Assembly: GCA_026770585.1 (NCBI GenBank)
Contig: MU646345.1
Coordinates: forward strand, 564,012-575,315
Length of the DNA stretch: 11,304 nucleotides
Direction: 5' to 3'
Source: Baffinella frigidus
Taxonomy: Eukaryota; Cryptophyceae; Cryptomonadales; Baffinellaceae
The position numbers were made by a program, and so were the translations under genes. Numbering within the stretch: the stretch's first letter is position 1; each line of letters opens with the position of its first letter. Of this stretch, positions 7,302 to 11,304 are shown piece by piece. The notes under the pieces were generated by a model. It did no database searches, had not been told where the DNA came from, and worked only from the letters and a program-made list of their open reading frames with translations.

Positions 7302-7482
7302 CCACACGAGAATGCTAGAGGGGCCTGTTTAAAAGTGAGTTGTAAAATTTGTGTAGTAACGTTCGTGAGATTAGTCACGTAACTCTGCGAAATTAGCACA
7401 GTCACGAGGTTGGAATACCCTATCCTGGTACAAATGTTTACAACCCCACATGTAAATAGGTTCCTCCAGCATCCTCGAGTGG
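7302..7482. mobile_element. Fold-back element D2 (family D), inverted relative to D3
   Basis: Ends are CCACACGAG at 7302 and CTCGAGTGG at 7474-7482, length 181 bp. Its reverse complement follows D3 closely throughout (for example CATGTAAATAGGTTCCTCCAG). The internal stem reads CTGTG with CGCAG where D3 has CTGCA with TGCAG, so pairing is kept with changed bases. Confidence 0.85.
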
Positions 7483-7558
7483 AACGTCCCTTCTGAAATG
7501 GTGCGATGTTTTCGTGGCCTTTTTCGGGCTGCTCTGGCTATTGCCCCCATTCTAAAGA

Positions 7559-7663
7559 TATCCCTTGAGTGGCCAGCGGGTCGAATTCGACCCCCAAGAG
7601 GACCTAGGCAGGTCCTAGGTCCCTACGGTAGGGCGTATGAGCCTACTGGCCACTTGAGGGATA
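7559..7663. mobile_element. Multi-hairpin element B4 (family B, diverged)
   Basis: Ends are TATCCCTTGAGTGGCCAG and CTGGCCACTTGAGGGATA. The first internal palindrome is GGGTCGAATTCGACCC, not GGGTGAATATTCACCC as in B1-B3. The second is GGACCTAGGCAGGTCCTAGG with TCC following. The third is CCCTACGGTAGGG. Different sequence with the same fold is the notable feature. Confidence 0.85.
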
Positions 7664-7702
7664 GGCGGTTCAGGCGGTGGGAACGAGAAAACACGGGAAG
7701 GA

Positions 7703-7828
7703 CCACGCCAGAGCCTTCGAGGGAAACCGACGCCTTATCCACGTCAGATCTGACGTGGTTGACTTAAGAATTCAAGGGATTTCCCCTGAAAGATGTCAAA
7801 AGTGGATGTTTCGAGCCCTCTGGCGTGG
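7703..7828. mobile_element. Fold-back element L with central palindrome
   Basis: Arms 7703-7720 and 7811-7828 (CCACGCCAGAG followed by a TCGA end) pair over 18 bp with about three mismatches. A perfect 20-bp palindrome, CCACGTCAGATCTGACGTGG, lies at 7739-7758. GGGAAGGACC occurs as a direct repeat near both ends (7695 and 7827). Confidence 0.6.
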
Positions 7829-8525
7829 GAAGGACCTGGTCTTTTATGTTGGGGGCGTTCTCCACCAGAACCTGTCCAGAGGAGAATTTGTTGATTACAA
7901 GACCAGCATGACCACATTCTAAGACCCCCTGTTTTTTTTTTGGTACCACAAAGATCTGGAGTTCTCTCAGTGCACAGTGGCCGCAGCGCCAGTGGCCCGC
8001 AGTGGCCCGCAGAGATTGATAATTTATTGCCAAACAACCAGCGCCAGCGCCGCACATGCTCGACGCATTGTGCCACTTACTGTACCCCGTGTCGGCCGCT
8101 CATACGAGCATTTTCCGGATGGATTCTAACTCCACCTCCTACCAGTGGCCCGCAGTGGCCCGCAGTGGGGCGGTGGTGCTTTGGGTGTCATCCTTGATTA
8201 GAACCGTTTTCCTACGAAACCTCTGCAGACCCCCAAAAAGGCGAAATAACAGGAAAAAGCTGGTCACTCGCAGACCACACACGTTTCCAGCAAACCCAGT
8301 CAGTCAAACGTCAGATCGAATCAGATGAAAGTCGCTGAGTTGGAAGATGTGAGAAAGAAGGACCGCTACCGAGCGAGGACGGGACACGATTTTAAAAACT
8401 TTAACCTGAATCCTGAAGGAAATGGAATTTTAAAACGAAAAGCCAGTACCGGGATTCCGGTCCTCACTGTCTTATATGTGCCGAGTTGGCTCGACAGCGG
8501 ATGGCATCGATGGGAGAGTCGCGCA
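7829..8525. other. Unassigned stretch with a 10-bp repeat
   Basis: AGTGGCCCGC occurs twice in tandem at 7991-8010 and again at 8144-8163. A T run lies at about 7932-7941. Open frames on opposite strands overlap (7744-8076 minus; 7940-8328 plus), and no domain is recognisable. 8374-8464 has weak inverted similarity (GAGGACGGGA...ATTTTAAAA with TTTTAAAAC...TCCGGTCCTC), perhaps a decayed element. Confidence 0.4.
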
Positions 8526-8734
8526 CCACTCGAGGCTGGAAGAGGGAGTATTTTAAATGTGGGGTTGTTAAATTTGGTACCAGTCACGGGCAGGCTTGGT
8601 CACGTTGCTCCCATATATACGGGAGGAACGTGACCAAACGCGATATTTGTATGAAAATTACTACACCGCGGTCCACTTGTAAAGGACTTGTAAAGTTGAT
8701 TGTTTTAAATAGTCCCATTTCTGGCCTCGAGTGG
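8526..8734. mobile_element. Fold-back element D4 (family D)
   Basis: Ends are CCACTCGAG at 8526 and CTCGAGTGG at 8726-8734, length 209 bp. The internal stem pairs 8598-8612 with 8621-8635 (GGTCACGTTGCTCCC, loop ATATATAC, one mismatch). Flanking sequence matches D1 closely, including GTACCAGTCACGGGCAGGCT, and AAAATTACTACAC follows. Confidence 0.85.
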
Positions 8735-8817
8735 CATCACCGAAAGGGGCGGGAGGATGAAGATCGTCGCGTTGAATGCCATCATTACGAAGTTCACGAG
8801 AGCCTTTTCCACCTAAA

Positions 8818-8963
8818 AGGGGGCGTCAAGTGTCAGGAAGGGGGCGTCAGGTGTCAGGAACGGGGCGTGATGTGTCAGTAAGGGGCGTCAGGTGTCAGTA
8901 AGGGGGCGTCAAGTGTCAGGAAGGGGGCGGCAGGTGTCAGGAAGGGGGCCTCAGGTGTCAGGA
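8818..8963. repeat. 21-bp minisatellite M1, seven units
   Basis: The unit begins AGGGGGCGTCAGGTG and ends TCAGGA. Seven copies span 146 bases; one is a base short. The period is a multiple of three, so part of the array reads as an open frame (GGVKCQE-type heptapeptides) until the short unit shifts it. The same unit forms M2 in the opposite orientation. Confidence 0.9.
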
Positions 8964-9230
8964 AGCAACACCGCATTCAAGATCGGCTTCTCCCTCTGGC
9001 ATTCGACAACCCACGCAGGGCTGGAGGGGGGGGTATTCAAAAGTCATCTTTAGGGGACATGGTTCTCAAAAGTTAACTTTTACCAGTAAAACGGCTCCAA
9101 GAACGAGCAAACGGCTCCAAGAACGAGCATGGAATACCCTACCCAAGGGCCTGGAGTGGCTCCGTGAGTCGCTCAACGAGATACAGGAGCACCTTCCGCA
9201 GGAACGCACTACCGCCAAGTTCTGACGGGG
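8964..9230. other. Unassigned spacer
   Basis: Contains a short tandem duplication, ACGGCTCCAAGAACGAGCA, at about 9091-9129. A TTTAGGGG occurs near 9050. No gene or fold-back element is visible. Confidence 0.5.
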
Positions 9231-9375
9231 TTATCCGGTGAAACCTATTTTTCATTTGGTTCATTTGATGGCAATGAAAATTACTACACAGTTCGTTCTT
9301 ACTAGTAATATTAAAGCATTTGTGTAGTAATTTTCAATATCATCAAACGGGAGAAAAATAGGTTCTCCCGGACGA
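9231..9375. mobile_element. Fold-back element E2 (family E)
   Basis: The left end TTATCCGGTGAAACC pairs with GGTTCTCCCGGACGA on the right. The stem includes GAAAATTACTACACA with TGTGTAGTAATTTTC. The loop matches the reverse complement of the E1 loop, so E2 lies in the opposite orientation. The outer arms have several mismatches. No flanking duplication is seen. Confidence 0.8.
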
Positions 9376-9440
9376 GGGTGCAGCAACATCTTTCGTACGC
9401 CCGAGAGGACAGACTTAGACCTCCATCCGTTGCCTGCACT

Positions 9441-9875
9441 TTTGTACTAGAGGCCTTGCTTTAAAACTAATAATGACGTGCCCAAATCTACTCGGAGAGA
9501 GCTAGATCTCCATCCGTTGCCTGCACTCGTTGCGCGTTGTGGGCACCCCTGCGGCACCTGGCGCCCTCTTCCTGACACCTCACGCCCCCTTACTGACACT
9601 TGCCGCCCCCTTCCTGACACTTGACGCCCCCTTCCTGACACTTGACGCCCCCTTACCAACACCTCACGCCCCCTTACTGACAGCTGACGCCCCCTTACTG
9701 ACACTTGACGCCCCCTTCCTGACACCTGACGCCCCCTTACTGACACCTGACGCCCCCTTCTTGGCGCCCCTGCCCACAACGCGCAACGCGTGCAGGCAAA
9801 GGTTCGAGGTCTAGCTCTCTCCGAGTAGATCTGGGCACGTCATTATTAGTTTTAAAGCAAGGCTTCTAGTACAAA
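9441..9875. mobile_element. Large palindrome K carrying a minisatellite
   Basis: Arms 9441-9545 and 9772-9875 are about 105 bp with roughly 90-95% pairing; they include TTGCTTTAAAACTAATAATG and CTCGGAGAGAGCTAGA. The interior is almost entirely minisatellite M2. Part of the left arm (CTCCATCCGTTGCCTGCACT) is also present just outside, at 9421-9440, and GCGTGCCCAA...TACTCGGA recurs at 9900-9920. No coding capacity. Confidence 0.85.
9572..9760. repeat. 21-bp minisatellite M2, nine units
   Basis: Nine exact-length units of CTGACACYTGACGCCCCC plus a CTT end, the reverse complement of M1. Because 21 is divisible by three and lacks stops, long frames appear on both strands: a minus-strand RGRQVSV heptapeptide repeat and a plus-strand LLTPDAP repeat. 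I treat these as by-products of the repeat, not genes. Confidence 0.9.
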
Positions 9876-9933
9876 GTCAACGTCCAAATATATTTTATGG
9901 CGTGCCCAACTTTACTCGGACAGAGCTCTGTCG

Positions 9934-10085
9934 GAGTTTCATCTCCACAAAAGTATAAATTAATTGCTTTTGGCGCAACGAAATTTACTACACAAACGCT
10001 CTACTATTACTTGTATGAGCAAATTGTGTAGTAATTTTCGTTGCCAGAAAGCAATTATTGATACTTGTATGGAGATGAAGTTTGG
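9934..10085. mobile_element. Fold-back element J with E-type core
   Basis: The outer arms start GAGTTTCATCTCCA and end TGGAGATGAAGTTT. They continue through TTGCTTT and GCAACGAAA to TTTACTACACA/TGTGTAGTAA. The arms differ from family E, but the roughly 55-base core and loop resemble E1 base by base. A short palindrome, CGGACAGAGCTCTGTCGG, lies just upstream at 9917-9934. Confidence 0.8.
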
Positions 10086-10264
10086 AGCCTGACCTGAGAA
10101 GTCTCGCTGGTCCCATCCAGATGGAGCACCAACCCGTACTGCAGCATCACGAACTGCGTACCGAGCGAGAACAGCTGCCACGCCATAGTGTTCGTGGGTG
10201 TCAATTTCTTCAAACCGTCATTTAGGTCCTTAGGGTTTTTCGAGCTCCCAAGATAGGTGGACAC
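10055..10264 (-). pseudogene. Possible coding relic, copy 2 (GSSKN-KDL)
   Basis: A 69-codon minus frame begins MSTYLGSSKNPKDLNDG and continues with a hydrophobic stretch (AWQLFSLGTQFVMLQYG) unlike the low-complexity frames elsewhere. The first part (10224-10269) is about 83% identical to 3855-3900, in the same frame. The frame runs into element J at its 3' end and stops there. I do not recognise the family. An exon fragment cut off by an inserted element would fit, and so would chance. Confidence 0.25.
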
Positions 10265-10409
10265 CGGAACTTGTCTCAGGAGACGGGGGTAAACTTTTGA
10301 GAATCACTGCCTTGAGGAGGAATTGACTTTTGGCGACCCCTTCCAAGAATCTGGCGTGGTGGGCGGAGAGGAGGCGGACAACATGCATCTTCATAGGCCA
10401 ACGGCCTGA
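10090..10409. other. Otherwise unassigned stretch before element C
   Basis: Apart from the possible relic on the minus strand, nothing specific is seen. There is no hairpin of note and no RNA gene signature. Confidence 0.4.
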
Positions 10410-10413
10410 AAAT

Positions 10414-10533
10414 GGGGTAGTTAGGCATACGGCATTGCCTAGGACCTCCTACCGTAGGCCGAGGGATCCTAGGACCAAAAGGTCTCGGCCTACGGTACGA
10501 GGTCCTAGGCAATACCGTAGGCCTAACTACCCC
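10414..10533. mobile_element. Fold-back element C
   Basis: Arms 10414-10463 and 10484-10533 are 50-bp inverted repeats with about four mismatches; they contain TGCCTAGGACCTC and CCGTAGGCCGAG. The centre has TCCTAGGACC and a small ACCAAAAGGT hairpin. The words CCTAGGACC and TACCGTAGG are shared with families A and B, suggesting a common origin of their interiors. Confidence 0.85.
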
Positions 10534-10982
10534 AGTTTTGGTCAGTTACTCTATTAGTTTTGGGTCAGGATCTTGAGTCCCGGGACTCGAATGTTGTGTT
10601 CGAGGTTCGGAGTGGAGCTCTGGGGCTGTGTTCGCACTTGGACCGTTGGCGGGGGGGTCAAAATTATGCCAGCCAATTGATCTCCCCCGGTGTGTGATTC
10701 GCAAGAAACGTACCTGGCATCGATCCAAGTTGGGGCTAACGTACATATGTTTCGTGTCACGTCCCAGTCGCAGTGGACACGGAGGCGAATCAACGGCCTT
10801 CTGCTATTCACAGGAAACGTACCTGGCATCGATCCAAGTTGGGGCTGACGTACGGCTTGAGGCCGAAGGTCACGACGAACGATGCGAATATCACCTGGTG
10901 TTTCCGTTTGAGGTCCCTGGCTTCAGACCGTGTGGGGTGTCTGATGCAGGAGGATGTTCGCGGGGGAGGACGACTAGGGGAC
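10534..10982. other. Unassigned stretch holding a 48-bp direct repeat
   Basis: No supportable gene. Frames of 66-148 codons on both strands overlap and lack recognisable domains. The only clear structure is the direct repeat at 10697-10744/10806-10853 and a perfect CCCGGG-centred AGTCCCGGGACT at about 10577. Confidence 0.45.
10697..10853. repeat. 48-bp direct repeat pair, 109-bp spacing
   Basis: 10697-10744 and 10806-10853 differ at about three positions. Both contain ACGTACCTGGCATCGATCCA followed by AGTTGGGGCT. The 109-bp offset is not a multiple of three, so the copies fall in different frames, which argues against a protein repeat. Confidence 0.85.
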
Positions 10983-11134
10983 CTTATCTCAGAAAACGAT
11001 TTCTAAAACTCGTTTTCTTAAGTCAACCCCCTTACAAATTCGTCAACTTATTCTTTACTCTCCGCATAAGTTGACAAATTTATAGGGGAATTGACTTAAG
11101 AAAACGAGTTGTAGAACCCGTTTTCTGAGATAAG
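10983..11134. mobile_element. Fold-back element I
   Basis: Arms 10983-11050 and 11067-11134 are 68 bp with scattered mismatches; the ends are CTTATCTCAGAAAACG and CGTTTTCTGAGATAAG. The loop is 16 bases. The arm word GTTTTCTTAAGTCAAC resembles the inner hairpin of P1 (GTTTTCTTAA...GTTGAC). No coding capacity. Confidence 0.85.
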
Positions 11135-11236
11135 ACCGGGGGGTACAACCATACACTAATTTACCCTACACTGCCATACCCAACCCTACCTTGCGTACAA
11201 CCCCCTGCCCTCCCCCTCGTCCCTCTCGCCTTCACG

Positions 11237-11304
<68 letters not shown>
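11237..11304. repeat. Poly-C tract of 68 bases at the window end
   Basis: An uninterrupted C run to the last base, preceded by a C-rich stretch (11195-11236). It may be a genuine C/G homopolymer that stopped assembly or a read-end artefact. Sequence alone cannot decide. Confidence 0.9.

Noticed and set aside
2902-7663. Family B palindromes as rho-independent terminators
   Set aside because: There are no U tracts and no adjacent genes, the context is eukaryotic, and four copies share defined ends.
8818-9760. Minisatellites as a CRISPR array
   Set aside because: The 21-bp units are contiguous with no unique spacers, and the genome is eukaryotic.
9447-9814. Heptapeptide-repeat proteins (RGRQVSV on minus, LLTPDAP on plus)
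   Set aside because: A stop-free 21-bp tandem repeat opens frames on both strands automatically. The surrounding palindrome and lack of a non-repeat domain argue against a gene.
10055-10181. Resemblance of the hydrophobic stretch to an ammonium-transporter N terminus
   Set aside because: The likeness is a general hydrophobic pattern only; no diagnostic motif is present.
10628-11074. 148-codon plus-strand frame as a gene
   Set aside because: It crosses a 48-bp direct repeat in two different frames and ends inside fold-back element I.

Overview
The window reads as the end of a nuclear chromosome from a eukaryote. It opens with 14 perfect CCCTAAA units, the C-rich strand of the Arabidopsis-type (TTTAGGG)n telomere. 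That heptamer occurs in most land plants and in many algae and protists, so it does not name the organism. The sequence holds no rRNA, no recognisable protein domain, no transposase and no prokaryotic operon layout. The longest open frames (under 185 codons) mostly overlap frames on the other strand, are low-complexity, or run straight through palindromes. I therefore call no protein-coding gene.

Layout. 1-98 is the telomere. 99-1120 is a degenerate subtelomeric repeat block with three pairs of direct copies. 1130-3365 is a run of fold-back elements, in order P1, A1, a hairpin with a duplicated arm, D1, B1, A2 and B2. 3366-4068 is unassigned. 4069-4650 is an interstitial telomere-like array in the opposite orientation (TTTAGGG on the + strand), split by the fold-back element F. 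4647-7190 carries D3, a short perfect hairpin, B3, a tRNA-like remnant, a GA tract, E1 and the abutting elements H and G. 7190-8740 carries D2, B4, L and D4. 8818-9875 holds a 21-bp minisatellite twice, in opposite orientations, the second copy lying inside a 435-bp palindrome (K) with 105-bp arms; E2 lies between them. 9930-11134 carries J, C, a 48-bp direct repeat and I. The window ends in 68 consecutive C.

The dominant content is at least 17 non-autonomous inverted-repeat elements of about 100-435 bp, in families A (2 copies), B (4), C, D (4), E (2 plus the related J), F, G, H, I, K, L and P1. Three features go beyond ordinary MITE remnants. First, families B and D keep internal stems that pair in every copy although the stem sequence differs between copies. 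Second, a core beginning AAATTACTACAC recurs inside families with unrelated ends. Third, telomere-like 7-mers interrupt the right end of element E1, with a duplicated terminus and an 11-bp direct repeat at the boundaries. The outward-facing telomeric arrays around 99-4068 also suggest a captured chromosome end, a fusion, or a misassembly.
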